Shown in pieces: positions 1-11,564 of a DNA stretch of 64,000 bases (position 1 is its first letter; the number at the start of each line of letters is the position of its first letter). Both the position numbers and the translations under genes were made by a program. This DNA comes from Polytrichum commune (Eukaryota > Streptophyta > Polytrichopsida > Polytrichales > Polytrichaceae), in NCBI GenBank assembly GCA_950295325.1, contig OX485806.1, forward strand, positions 32,922,001-32,986,000, written 5' to 3'. Below the pieces are notes generated by a model. It did not search any database and had not been told where the DNA came from. It was given only the letters and a program-made list of their open reading frames with translations.

Positions 1-640
1 GATGAAATAACGTGGCCAAATAGGTGCAAGACATTGATGATGAACGAGTACTTGCTGACAAATACAATATTGTAGTTTTTGATACGGAGCTATAATGTGG
101 TATTCGGATATGTGAGAGATAACAATTTGAGGTAGATTTGTGGATTTTGCAAGGCTTTCGATCCTATGTAAATGTCTATGTTTTATAGTAACCAACACTA
201 TAAAGTCACTCATTATGCGTATTCTTGCGCATTCATCAATACCATGTCTATAATCAATAGAATGATTCCTTTTGGTTATTTTGTTGAAACCTACGGGATA
301 CAATGAATGTGATATATAAATTTTGAGTTGTCAAAATATGTAGAAATTCAATACATTCATATACATATTCATCTACTATCAAAAAATTACACCTATGAAG
401 GGCCAACGTCACTGATGCATTTTTTCCCATACATGGTATTATTCATTATAATTTCATTATCAATGTCAAGTATGAGTACATTTTTGTTTTCTCCTTGTCA
501 TAAACTACATACAAAACGATATCTGAACTTATACGGTGATGACCGTATAATTTTGTATACATGGTCATATATTGAGACCATGCGTCCTTAAGGTTAATGG
601 TTAACCAAAACGATTAATCATCTTAGTATTTCGGAGCTAC
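1..640. other. AT-rich flank, no gene seen
   Basis: No reading frame here looks like protein, and I found no inverted or tandem repeat of note. It is AT-rich sequence leading up to the GC-rich promoter zone of the ATP synthase gene. Confidence 0.5.
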
Positions 641-649
641 TAATACATA

Positions 650-900
650 TACGATTGGGGAAAATACATACGTAAAATCGCGGGTGTACGCCTCTCACCG
701 GGCCCTTCTGCCCCGCCCCGCCCGGCCCGGCCCGTTCTCGGGAAACTAGCAACCAAGAGCGAACTGGAGCTCGGAAGGTTTTCCCCTTAGAAATCATTCT
801 CGCAGAGCGGCCGAAGATCGATTCGCGTGTCCCAGCGATACCATCACTCGCCTGCCACAATCTGCTGTCTCGGCTCACAATCTCAACCACTACTTGCAGG
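650..900 (+). promoter_or_regulatory. GC-rich promoter and non-coding leader exon of the ATP synthase gene
   Basis: Base composition switches abruptly from AT-rich to a C/G-rich block (about 690-745, runs of CCCGCC and CCCGG) and then to ordinary transcribed-looking sequence. The block ends in TTGCAG followed by GTACAAG at 901, a good splice donor. With the acceptor at 1479-1480 just before the first in-frame ATG, this suggests a non-coding first exon ending at 900. The transcription start and the promoter elements are inferred, not seen. Confidence 0.5.
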
Positions 901-1480
901 TACAAGCATCCAAATTTTCTTTTCCTCCAAATTTTCTTTGCTCCATTTCCATTTTCTAGAGTTCATTCCCATCTAGCATATTTCCAATCCAGGGATGCGT
1001 TACTTGCACTTTTGTTTTCCTTGCCTTGTGAATCTTATTTCACATCTTGTAGAATGCCATGCCATATGCTAGTTATGCATGGGACATTGGAAGATTCCCT
1101 TGTCTCGGTTCTCGGTTCTCGGTGATTAGGGTTTGGTGGCTCCATTTCGGGAGGAAGGTTGGCAAGGGGTTCTTAAGTAATTAATGTTGATATTTGGAGT
1201 GATGGCATGGGTGCATGGCTTGGGTGAATGAGACCTGGTAATCTGTGTAGTCTATTTAGAGTGTTAGCCTGTAGAGTTTCTTAGGTTATTCTATGTTGAT
1301 GTGTTGTAGTAGTGGCATGGGTGTATGTAATCTGGTAATCTATGCAATGTATGTAGAGTGGGAGTGTGTAGAGTGTCTTAGGTGATGCATGTCGATGTTT
1401 GGAGTGGTAGCACGGGTGTTATGTAGAGTGGTTAGGGTGGATGTTGATCTGGTGTTTTGATTCGTCTTGGTTGTGTTGAG
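901..1480 (+). other. Probable 5' leader intron of the ATP synthase gene
   Basis: The stretch starts GTACAAG and ends TTGTGTTGAG, a GT-AG pair that leaves only six leader bases before the ATG at 1487. Several short phrases about a TGTAGAGTG core recur between 1240 and 1430 (for example near 1240-1280 and 1355-1385), a loose internal repetition. Leader introns are common in plant housekeeping genes; this one is inferred from splice sites only. Confidence 0.5.
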
Positions 1481-1486
1481 GGAAGA

Positions 1487-3672
1487 ATGCTAGCAAGGCA
1501 GGGAGTGAGATCTGGAGTGCGGGCATGGGCAGCCGCCCGGCCCGCCCTAGTACGGGGCTACGCAGAGGCAGCAGAGAAAGGTGGTGAGAAGGCCGAAGCT
1601 GTAGTCTCTGATCAATTCAAGCAGGACTGGAAGAAGATCGCACCAAATTATGACATGCCACACTTCCCTAGCTCTTTCATGGCACCCAGACCTGCTGTTC
1701 CATCCACCATTCCCACCAAAGTCACCGTCAACTTCGCTCTTCCTTACCAGTATGAGATATCCGCTAAAGAGGTAAGTCTGATTGATTTTAGTTAACCTCT
1801 CCTACACAATTTCTCTCAGATGCGAGTGTACTGTAAACTCTTATAATCAATCAGGAACCAAGCATGGTGTAGGGTTGCATTCTGCATCCTCGTTGATCAA
1901 ATTGCAACTCTAATACATTTTTGTTGTCACCACGCATGTGTGTGACTCGAGGTGAACATTCCCATCTTAATACTGACAATATGAAAGACCTGGTAGTACA
2001 TACATAGGTCTCACTCATTGAGTCTGACAAGCAAACGCAATCTTGTAACTTCTCTCAGACGTGAGTGCAAATTCTTACAGTCAACTAGGAACCAAGTATG
2101 ATGTAAGGGTTGCATTTTGCATCCTCATTGATCAGATTGCGATTCTAGTACAATCGTTTTTTCTGTCATGTATGCGTGCAATTTGAGATATACATTCATG
2201 TCTCAATACTCACAGTACAAAAGTCCAGGTACTACATATATAGGTCACACTTAGAGTCTGATGAGAAAATATATGATGGACAACCTTGGAATTTTGTATT
2301 TGGGCTTAGCAAAGTGTGTTGGCTTTACCTTATCTTACGCGCTTCCTGCCTGGAGCTCTGCATGAGCCAATTTGTGCAATGCATGTTTCATGGATTTTAG
2401 GCTTGGACCAAAATACCCTCAATACTCAGACGCCCTCTTTTGTACGGACGACTACTAACCTTTTGTGTTTAGGCTTTGTACATCGACTCCAAACAACACC
2501 TAGTATACAGAGCATAATTGGATTCTGAGCTTATTGGAAGTTTCAACCACTGCTGCGTCTTATTGTTTCTAGATAGTTGTCTTGGTCTACCACTCTTTTT
2601 AGAAAGATTGTTCCAGAGCAGTAATCATTGAGGGTGCTTTCCAAGGTTTTGAGTATAATCTCAGGGAGAGACTAAAAGTTTCTGCTAAGTCAGTTTCTTG
2701 TGTTTGATCTTTTCTTAAGGCTGGTTGCTCTTGGCAGATGAGTTTCCAAACATAGAGAAAGCCATTATTTGTCTTTCTCCACACAGATGAAAATTCACTT
2801 CCAGTTTTCCTAGTGCCTCTGTGTGGGTCTATTTTTTTAATTCTGACCTGTCTGGATGCCCTAAGCAAGATGTGAGAATACAATGAAAATTTGTTAGTGA
2901 GTGGAGAAGTTTTGATCACTGAACTGTCTTGTTGTTTCTAGTCTTTGTCTACCACATCTACTTTCAAAAAGATTATTTCGGAGCAGTACTTATTCAGGGT
3001 GCTTTGCCAAGGTTTCTAGTCTAATTTCAGGGAGAGGCTAAAGAGTTTCTGCCTAGTCGGTTTCTTGTGTTTGTCTTTTTCTTGTGTTTGTCTTTTTCTT
3101 GTGTTTGGTTGCTCTTGGCAGATGATGATGTTTCAAACATTAAGAGCCATTATTTGTCTCTCTCCACAAGGACGCGAATTCATTTCCAGTTTTCCTAGTG
3201 CCTCCTATGTGGGTGTGCTTTTCAATTCTGATCTGTCTGGATGCCCTAAGCAAGTTGCAAGCATTAAACAAATACTTGTTAGTGAGTCAAAAACTGACTT
3301 CTGGTGGGTTGGTGAGTGCAGGTAGACATGGTAATTGTGCCAGCAACCTCAGGACAGATGGGAGTATTGCCTGGCCATGTCCCCTCAATTGTGGAGTTGA
3401 AGCCAGGAGTCTTGTCTGTCCATGAAGGAAGTGATGTCAAGCAGTACTTTGTGAGCAGTGGTTTTGCATTCATACATGCAAATTCAGTTGCAGATATCGT
3501 TGCCAACGAAGCTGTCCCTCTTGATAGATTTGATCCTGAGGAAGTTCGCAAGGGAGTCCAAGAGTATGCCCAGAGAGTCAGCAATGCAAAGGATGACCTG
3601 GAAAGGGCTGAGGCTCAAATTGGCCTTGAAGTGCACAGTGCTTTGCAGGCCGCACTTGGTGTTGCAGCTTAG
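1487..3672 (+). CDS. Mitochondrial F1-ATP synthase subunit delta-prime (two coding exons)
   Basis: Exons 1487-1771 and 3322-3672 join in phase 0 at GAG|GTAAGT and GCAG|GTAGAC to give 211 residues, close to the roughly 200 of the Arabidopsis protein. The plant mitochondrial delta-prime chain is the counterpart of the bacterial F1 epsilon subunit and sits in the central stalk, coupling rotor turning to ATP synthesis at the inner membrane. Residues 1-30 are rich in Arg and Ala with no acidic residue before Glu26, as in a matrix targeting peptide. The N-terminal beta-sandwich follows (about 72-160), with the conserved [11 protein letters not shown] at 106-116 and the [15 protein letters not shown] stretch in exon 2. 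A C-terminal helical part ends in [17 protein letters not shown]. The first true ATG in frame is at 1487; the frame upstream opens only with TTG. No damage is seen. The identification is very secure from the near-continuous similarity to known plant delta-prime chains. Confidence 0.95.
1797..2264 (+). repeat. Tandem duplication (about 230 bp x2) inside the ATP synthase intron
   Basis: The segment from about 1810 to 2030 is repeated at about 2050-2264. Shared landmarks in the same order are TTCTCTCAGA, AGGAACCAAG, GGGTTGCATT, GCATCCTC, TTGATCA and TAGGTC. The copies differ by scattered substitutions and small indels, so the duplication is old. Confidence 0.8.
2558..3300 (+). repeat. Second tandem duplication (about 360 bp x2) reaching the 3' splice site region
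   Basis: About 2558-2920 matches about 2922-3300. Landmarks in both are TTGTTTCTAG, GTCTACCAC, CAGGGAGAG, AGTTTCTGC, GGTTGCTCTTGGCAGATGA, TTTCCAGTTTTCCTAGTGCC and TGTCTGGATGCCCTAAGCAAG. The downstream copy also carries about three repeats of a TCTTGTGTTTGTCTTTT unit at 3062-3115. The downstream copy runs almost to the true acceptor at 3320-3321, and both copies contain a decoy CTTGGCAG acceptor-like site. Confidence 0.85.
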
Positions 3673-4540
3673 GGTTATGCCAACGAAAGTTTGTTCACTT
3701 CTGCCTCCTAGCATACGACCTTAATTATAGTGTGCTGGAAGTTCTGAATGCCATTTTCATGCTACATCAGTCAATGCGTGCTCTCGGTGACGACTACTTG
3801 TGTTGCTGGGCTCTGTTGTCTGAATTGCTAATAATCTTCTGTGTAATGTTCCATTTTACACCAACAGAAACGCCACCTTTTGTAGATCAAGCCACTTTGC
3901 TTGTCCATTTGTGCCTGTGACCTTCAATACAAAGGTATCCTCAACAGATGTCAACTGATTTGTCTTCTGATTTAACCTCACAATCAACCCTAACCCATGC
4001 ATTTGGTTAGCGTCAACATGTTACTCTTAATGCACAATCATCTGTGTGTGTGACACTTCCTCGCCCTTCCCCTGGAATTGTTGGAACATTGAAATCATTG
4101 AATTATTTGATGTTCTTCAACAAAGGCATTTATCTTAGTGGAAGGCCACGAATATAGTCAAATATGCACTAGACTACAAACAAGAATCGTGGAGAGATCC
4201 CTCTTGAAGATTATCTCCAAGTCTGAGGTCAGTGTAGATTTAGCTTGTTTACCGCATATTAAACTTAGTCTAGAATAAAGAAAAGAAATCCAAGTGTCTA
4301 GATAGAGTCACAGCAACACCACTTCATAAGGTAACTTCGCCTATGGAGGACACTTATGCGAGTTTGGATATTTAGAGTGATCCAGTTTATATGCCAATTA
4401 TCTTGTTGGATTAGCAATTCAAAGTGGATTTGGAAGCCATGTAACTCAATGATTGAATCATATCTCAACTATTTGCAGAATTTTTAAGTCAAAAATTCAC
4501 ATGACCAATTGTTCACATGGTCACATAATGGGCATCCAAT
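3673..4540 (+). other. 3' flank of the ATP synthase gene, then intergenic DNA
   Basis: The first about 250 bases after the TAG are of balanced composition and likely 3' untranslated region; no canonical AATAAA is evident. Beyond about 3950 I see nothing recognisable. Confidence 0.4.
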
Positions 4541-4560
4541 TGTGCTCCCCAACCTATCTT

Positions 4561-5055
4561 GGCTCCTATGCTGCCCCAACTTCTGGTTTCTCTTCCCCTC
4601 GGGTAGAGCTTGAAAAACTTCATGTTGGATGAAATCTCCACCTCCATCCACTTGCGAATCTTGGATGAATTTTTTAAAACTAAGTACTTCATTAAAAGGA
4701 CTTGTAGAGGGGAACGCCATTGGGAACTTAGGGAACCCTCTAGGAACCTTCAAAATCCCACACAAATGCTCTCATAAAACTGGTTAAATTTCATTTCATT
4801 TCAAGGTTGGTCAGCAAAAGGGGCTTGGAGTTGATGGCTAGTAACCTACGTTCTACCTTTCAAAAGGAAGAGGTAGGCGTTCGAACCACCTCGTTGGCAT
4901 CATCACCGTTGCAAGTCCTTCTAATGAAGTACTTAGTTTGAAAACTTTCATCCAAGATTTGTGAGTGGATGAAGGTGGAGATTTCATCCGACGTGAAGTT
5001 TCTCAAGCTCTACCCAAGGGGAAGAGAAGCTAGAAGCTGGGGCAGCATAGGAGCC
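4561..5055. repeat. Foldback element with about 133-bp inverted arms
   Basis: The left arm (4561-4693) begins GGCTCCTATGCTGCCCCAAC and ends AAGTACTTCATT. The right arm (4923-5055) is its reverse complement with scattered mismatches, beginning AATGAAGTACTTAG and ending GGGGCAGCATAGGAGCC. The loop is about 230 bp. It contains GCGTTCGAACC at about 4878, which resembles a tRNA B box, but no tRNA fold is convincing. Confidence 0.85.
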
Positions 5056-5424
5056 TTTAGATATGTCAAATCTTAATTGACAGCCGAGATCTTCCTAGCC
5101 CCCCGATCACACGTGAGGTGTTCACAATGCCTCAGTGATGCGGATGCGGGACCTCAACTTACATACCGCGATTGCTTCCACCTATTTATATATGATTCAT
5201 TGAAGTGTAAAAGTGGCAAATGCATGGCCTTACATATGTTGGAGCCTTTTGACTTATTTACATCACAGTATGCTATACATTGGACTTGGGGTGTGTGCAC
5301 ATAGGTCATGCTATGTTTCCTCTTGTTTTGAATTTAACATTTGCTTCGTGTCCATTATAACCTCACTTTTATGTGTCCCCAATGAGTCACAAACCAAAAT
5401 AGGTGCACCTACCTTATCCAATAC

Positions 5425-5995
5425 GTTTGATATGTGAAGTACACTCATTATCCCAATTAGTACGTGTTACTATTTGAAGTTACATGGTGCTATAACTATT
5501 TAATAAGAATGGAATATTTTACTTAGCAATGTCGTTTATGTTCTATAATGTCCATACAACCTATTGAACTTTTGTTAGTAAAAAATGACATCATGAGTAA
5601 GACGTTGTTGCACTTCGTGACTCCGAGTAGTAACATGCACAATTTGGGATAATCAATGGTGAGGATGAAGAGGGTCCCACACAACTACAAGTAGGCAAAT
5701 TTGTAAAGTCAACAATCAATCCACCAATTTAGACATTTCGAATATTGTCAAAAGACATGTATTATTGTCACACATGGAACAAGGAACGGACTTATTGCTT
5801 ATAATGCTTGTGTAGCAAAATTGGCACTACCATTAACGAGATGAAAATGAATGAACAACACTCTTGCCGTAGATATAATCATATGTGTGAACCACCGGCT
5901 ACACTTTATTGTCTAATTAGAGTGGGTTACCATTTGGAGTTACGTGTTGTTATAACTTTTTTACCGACATTATCATTTTGTACCAAATAAGTTAT
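5425..5995. repeat. Fragments related to the CACTAAATA element family
   Basis: Near 5440-5500 and 5905-5960 the phrase TTACNATTTG(A/G)AGTTAC followed by a GTNNTATAACT motif recurs. This is the subterminal signature of the intact elements at 6025 and 26486. No clear ends are present, so these are eroded pieces. Confidence 0.45.
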
Positions 5996-6024
5996 ATCAT
6001 ATTTTTCAGTGTGCGTACCAACTA

Positions 6025-6242
6025 CATTGATTATGGTATTTAATGTGACTTACTATTTGGAATTACGCAATGCTCTAACTGTCTACTGTGCATCTCAATT
6101 TTTAACAACCATGGTCGAATTGGTTGTTTAACCACTATAGAATATTAACATCTTTACTTGGTAAAAACAATACATTAATAGTAAAACGATATAGGAACAT
6201 GTAAGTCCGAACAGTAAGTCACACCAAATACCATATTTAGTG
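6025..6242. mobile_element. 218-bp MITE, CACTAAATA family, TA target duplication
   Basis: The left end reads CATTGATTATGGTATTTAAT and the right end, reverse-complemented, CACTAAATATGGTATTTGGT. Inverted similarity extends about 50 bp, including GTGACTTACTNTT. TA flanks both sides (6023-6024 and 6243-6244), as in Tc1/mariner-type (Stowaway-like) elements. No coding capacity. Confidence 0.8.
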
Positions 6243-6658
6243 TACTTATGTTATCTGGTTAAACTTTGATACTCTCAGTAGAATGTTATAGCAATGCGTA
6301 ACTCCAAATGTTAACCCACAATAATTAGATAAAATGATGACTTGGGCCATCTTATACAATAATGGCTTGTAAACATCCTACGTATTCAAGTAACAACATA
6401 TGGACAAGTACAAAACTGATTAGTTAATTTGGTTTCCGTTATTGAAGGGAGTATTGTAAAAAAACTAACAAATCATGAACATGTGACCCGATCTCTTTTG
6501 GGCATTTGTGATTATGGTAGACAAATCCATTTCCAATAGCACCCCAATCTTAATACATGGAGTCCCTTAAAGATGTGAAGTTCCACACATGTAGCTATCA
6601 TTCTCTAATTTGGAATGTTAGAAATAGGTATTGTAGTGACTAGGTGAGAAAGGAGGTA

Positions 6659-6933
6659 CTCCCTCCGTCCCAAAATGATTGTCCTACCTCCCAAATTTTT
6701 GGGTCCCAAAATGATTGTCTGGTTTATTTGCCCAGCTAGAAATTTGAGGCTCAAAGTCAAATATTTTCACACCAAACTTTCATCATCAAGAAGTCTTTTG
6801 ACACTGCAACTTCGGGGGGCATTTCGGAGTAGTTGTTGTTTTTAAAATTTTTAAGAGTCATACTTACAACTACTCGGTCAATGGTCACCAAGCCTTAATC
6901 TCGCCAAAGGATAATGATTTGGGACGGAGGGAG
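6659..6933. mobile_element. Stowaway MITE (275 bp)
   Basis: The termini are CTCCCTCCGTCCCAAA at 6659 and its exact reverse complement TTTGGGACGGAGGGAG ending at 6933. TA lies at 6657-6658 and 6934-6935. This is the classic Stowaway end and TA target duplication, known from many plants. A second TCCCAAAATGATTGTC(T) phrase at about 6704 repeats the subterminal region on the left side only. No ORF; such elements are moved by mariner-like transposases in trans. Confidence 0.93.
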
Positions 6934-6935
6934 TA

Positions 6936-8733
6936 TGATTGTTGAGGAGGTTAGCAATGATGCACTTTATTTTGAAAATCTTGCCTTTGAAAGTTTATTG
7001 TAATTTCACTACTTCGACATAAATTTTGATTTCTATTTGGTTAAAATTGAGGCATCCATACTCGACCAAGTCCATTTAATTGCTCACTAGGGTATCTGGA
7101 ATGCAGACATGGATGTGGTCTTTAATTTTTGGATGAATGGATGTAAAGTTATGTGCTAGTGGCTTGTGATTGATTGCCCTCTCATAGAACTTTTGACAAC
7201 TATCGTAGCAAAGAATTAGCATATAGATGAGCGGTTATGGGTTAATCTATAATTTCACTGTATGTTCCAATAAAATTATTGCTTCAAATTTTCTAGCAAT
7301 TTTATTCATGAAATTTTATTTTTTATTTTTTTGCACTCCTTAGAGTTTGTTTCTCTTTGCAAGAAAAATAATGCGCAGCTATTAGTCCTCCTAAAAAAAA
7401 AGGAAACTTTCTTATTTTATCGGTTATAGATGCCTCAACCTTAAACATCGTGATATCAATTTCTAAGCCTGTGAAAAATCACTTCATTTATCACACATGT
7501 ACCACACATATGCAAAATTGCTTAAGATATCGGAAATGGGTAATGGGTCTGTCTACCTTAAATGCACCTACCAATCAAACATAGGCATACAATAAGTGAC
7601 TGAAATCAGTCCAAATATTCTGAGGTCCTTTTGTGGTATCATCTTTTTCCAATGCTCCAATCTTTTGTTTGTTCGATATATCACTTATGGCAATTCAAAA
7701 CTAATGAATTCGGCTTTCATAGATAACCCCTCTGCTGTCATCATCGAGTGGTATAAGGTTAGATGTGGCTCCAAGAATGGATACCAAAAGCCATGTGTCT
7801 AAGGAATGAAACTATGGGCTGAAAGTATATAACCATTCTAAGCTCAATAGTGAACATGTAGACTCCAAATATTCATAAGGAAAGTGGCTACAGCCTCAGA
7901 TTCTGATACACTAGATGCACTAATCATCTTATACTAATCTCATGTTTCATATCCTAAGAGAAGTGAGTAAACAGAACAACTAACCATCTAAGACCAATCG
8001 ACCTTTATAGTAACCAAATTCCTTATACACCACACATTGCAGATCAGAATCTAACTCACCCTGAGCACCACACCATTCCAGGTGAAACTGCAACAGCGAT
8101 TCTCTCAGCAACAAGCCTGAGCACACATCCATAAAACTCACAACTCTGAACCAAACCGAAGAGGTGACAAGAAACCAGTAAGTATGCAATCCAGAGTCAT
8201 CGGCCCTATCTTAGGAGTGTAATATGGTACAAGTGGACATAAAACTCCAATGTCCAAAATTGCCCCTGCACATTAGGGTGCACCTAAGGAGGGTAAAAAA
8301 TCATCGAGACACGGGAAGTACTATACCTGAAAAATTTCATTGCACCCAGCCCCCAGCCTCCAAACAATCGCATGTCCTACTTAATGGACCAAGTCGTTGG
8401 ATCTGATCTACTGAATTTTTACTTGTCTTCTACACCACAGTCAGTTACACATAAGTTATATGTGCACCTTCATGGATAGCTATACAGTTCATTTATCATC
8501 CCTCACAGCTAACCAACTTTTTCAATATCGCAAATGACAAAAGCGCCAGCACATATCCCCTATATACGCTAAAATACTCGCAGTGTCACTGGACTGAAGG
8601 TCATCACCGTCTCCCAGTCATCACCAATCAAATCTGGCAGCTGCAAGCTTGAATGGAATCAGTGTAATTTAATTATCTTTAATTTCGAATCAGGAGGTGT
8701 ACTCTCCTCTCCATGGTCGTCTTTGCAAATAAT
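6936..8733. other. Intergenic DNA and probable 3' region of the phospholipase gene
   Basis: AT-rich, with no convincing gene. About 8000-8733 is of more even composition and lies immediately 3' of the phospholipase stop on the minus strand, so part of it may be 3' untranslated region. Confidence 0.4.
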
Positions 8734-11564
8734 TCAGCTACTGTCATACAGCTTTGATCTGCCTGCCTTCCTTCCAATCAAGGTGGGCTTCACTTCATTG
8801 ACTGTCTCTGGATCTGCCCCAGCTTTAAGAGCTGCCCTTCCAGTCTCGAGAAATTTGACCATGGCGTTTTTCACGTACCCATGACCTTGTCCAACGTTCA
8901 TAAGCTTCCCCAAATTTGGGTACTTAGGATGCTGGTGGTCGCCATTCAACTGTGACGCCAATTGGATCAACTCTTCCTGAAACTGTGTAAGGGGTGCACT
9001 TTCATCGGATGGCGAGTGTCGCAGAGACCACGGAGGGCTCGGTAGCACCACTGCAAATGACAGGAGGATTTGTCAGCCACCAGAGTTGTTCAAAAGAATA
9101 AAACAGAATCAAAAACAATGTTCCTCGAGAAAAGCTTAGAATGCTCTAAACCATGCTTAAACCTGACAAGTCTAACATTCCCCCAAGCAGGGCGTGAGCC
9201 ATGACCCCAATCCAAGCCACAAATGTGGCTGCAGAATTAAGTGACACGAACTATATGGAGCTATATTGGGGTGCCTGTTCTTGGTTTCTATCTATCATTG
9301 TGTGGCAACTTTCTATCACCAGTGATGACACTACTGATGATGCTGGAAAATGCGAGAAAAACTGTCCAAGATGAAGTAAGGGCAGGGGATTTCATACTTG
9401 GGCAATCCTTCCTTGGTGAAGTGCGTTGGCTCAGAATGTGCTCAAAAGTTCCCGCCCATGCATCGCGTGCTGTCAAGAAATCATCCTTCAGATTGAATAT
9501 CTTTTTCACAGTAGCTGGTAGGGAGGAATGTTCATATTGTGAGTCTGGAGTAGGGCCCTTGGCCTCATGTACCACTGCACCAGCAACAACCAAAAAAATC
9601 ATTACTTCTTAAGTAAACGAGGGAATTTGATGGCCATGGCATAGCAACATAATGAATTCAACAGTTACAAATATAGCCCATTTGGTCTCCTTCAAAATCA
9701 CCTAGACTGGAAACACTTAGTTGTGCAGGAAACTGACAATTCCTCTAAGTTAAAACATGCTGGCAATCATTATGCATTCACTACTGACACTTCCTAGCTT
9801 GAAACTGATACGTACCTGTACCCTTGTTGATCCAAGGAGATATCATAATAGTAGGTACACGAACCCCCAATCTCTTGAAATCGAAGTAGTAAGGTTCAGG
9901 ACCAACCAACCCATCTGGGTTTGGGACATTGTTCACTGGTGTTGGCACATGGTCATAAAATCCACCATGCTCATCGTATGTGATTACAAATAACATCTCC
10001 TCCCACTGAGGACTAGCTCTTAGAGTTTCATACACTTCCTTCACAAATGCCTGACCCTCGGACACATCATGAGATGGATGATCATCGTTTGCTGGTAGCA
10101 TCTTCATGTCAAAGTAGCGTTGTTCCACAACAACATAGTTGGGGAGTATTCCCCTGCTTGCATGTTGCTTGAACTTCAAAGTGTAATCATGGAATTTGTT
10201 CACATACTTCAGCTTGCGCAGGTTGCGATAAAATAGTGTTGCGGGAATGTTCTGGTAATAAATACCAAATGAATGCCCAGCATTTGAAATAGAGTCGAAG
10301 ATGGTTTTCTGTGGAAACCCTTGAACCAAATCCTCCCTCACATTACTCATAGCCCCAAATGAAGTGGCTGAGTGGATGTAGAATCTGTTGGGTTGAGTTG
10401 ATGCTGGCACAGAAGCAAACCAGCGGTCAAACACCGCATACTCCGTGGCCAAGGCACTGTATGCTGGAATCACTTCCGGCCTGCATAAGACAAACATTAC
10501 ATTCCTTCAAATGTCTATTTCTATGAACAACCTGGACCCAGTCGGTACTAGTCAAGATGCCAATAGGAAGGTAACTGGACCTCGCCAGACAAATTACACA
10601 ACTAACAAACACTGTATCCATGTACCACAAGTGACCGCAAATTTTCCCACATCAACAAAACCTCTTCACCTGACCCAGGTCATTTAAGGTAATCGTTTCT
10701 CCTTAGTGGCCAATATTCACAAAAATCAGGCAACCAACTCATAGAGCTCCCTCCAGTAGTGTACAAATGCAGTTTTTGTAAAAAGTCGGTTTACATTGTA
10801 AGACTCATGATACCTTAACTCAAATAAATTCCACATGAATTTTTAGCTTTGGAAAGAAAAAAAAATAGTATATTCTTGATGTTTCTTTGAAGTTTGTAAG
10901 GATAACAGCAATTAATTCGGTCTTGCTTTATATTCTGCTGTGGCTGGAAGAGAAGGAAGAAATCTTAACATGATGTTTGTATTCACAGGCTGGAGCTTGA
11001 AGAGGGTAAAATAGTAGTGGGTGATTTTCAAGGCTTTAACTGGCGGTTAGAGAATACACAAGTCTTGTTATTTGCAGAGGAGCGTGCCACTCTTAAGGAA
11101 CAAATCCAAGTTGCGAAGACAAGACCAGCGGATACATACCGGAAACCACTCATCACCGTCTTGGAAAAACCCTTTGCCATGCTCTCAGCCTGCTGAGCAA
11201 ATCCATTCATCGGTGGCGGGTTCTCGGACGTATCATTTTGTCCGAAAATCTGCTCCCGAATTGCTTGGAAAGAATGTCCAGGATCAGGGTCCACAAACTC
11301 AGCAATGTTGGAGACACACACCAAATCCGAATCTGGTATAGTGGTATTCTTGCGATTGCATTCTTTTCCGGTCAGACCATCTATCTCTTCATTCAAAGTC
11401 TTCAACCACCCCAGCATGTGGTCGAACGACCGATTCTCCATCACAAGCACCACAACTGTCTTGATGGGCCCATCAATTTTAGATTTCCTTGCAAGAGTTG
11501 ACGCCGGCACAAGTAACAGTATGAGAAGCAGTACCAAGCCGCACAGGCGGCTTGGGGACTTCAT
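8734..11564 (-). CDS. Non-specific phospholipase C (NPC type), four coding exons
   Basis: Minus-strand exons 11564-11140, 10480-9816, 9574-9398 and 9050-8734 all join in frame through GT-AG sites. They give 527 residues, against about 530 for Arabidopsis NPC1. Plant NPC enzymes hydrolyse phosphatidylcholine and other phospholipids to diacylglycerol, for lipid remodelling and signalling. Residues 1-25 form a hydrophobic secretory signal ([16 protein letters not shown]). Family motifs are present in order: [13 protein letters not shown] (His49), [31 protein letters not shown] (261-266), DDHPSHDV (274-281), [15 protein letters not shown] (309-323) and [10 protein letters not shown]. The C-terminal helical tail carries [12 protein letters not shown]. 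These cover the phosphoesterase-family metal and catalytic motifs and look intact. The start is the ATG at 11564; the codon two upstream in frame is GTG. Which NPC subclass it belongs to I cannot say; NPC1-like is my guess from the signal peptide and length. Confidence 0.94.

Noticed and set aside
1457..1486. Upstream extension of the ATP synthase frame
   Set aside because: It opens with TTG, not ATG, and probably lies in the leader intron; the ATG at 1487 begins a normal mitochondrial targeting peptide.
4870..4890. B-box-like GTTCGAACC within the foldback loop
   Set aside because: No matching A box or tRNA fold, and no A-rich tail or target duplication.
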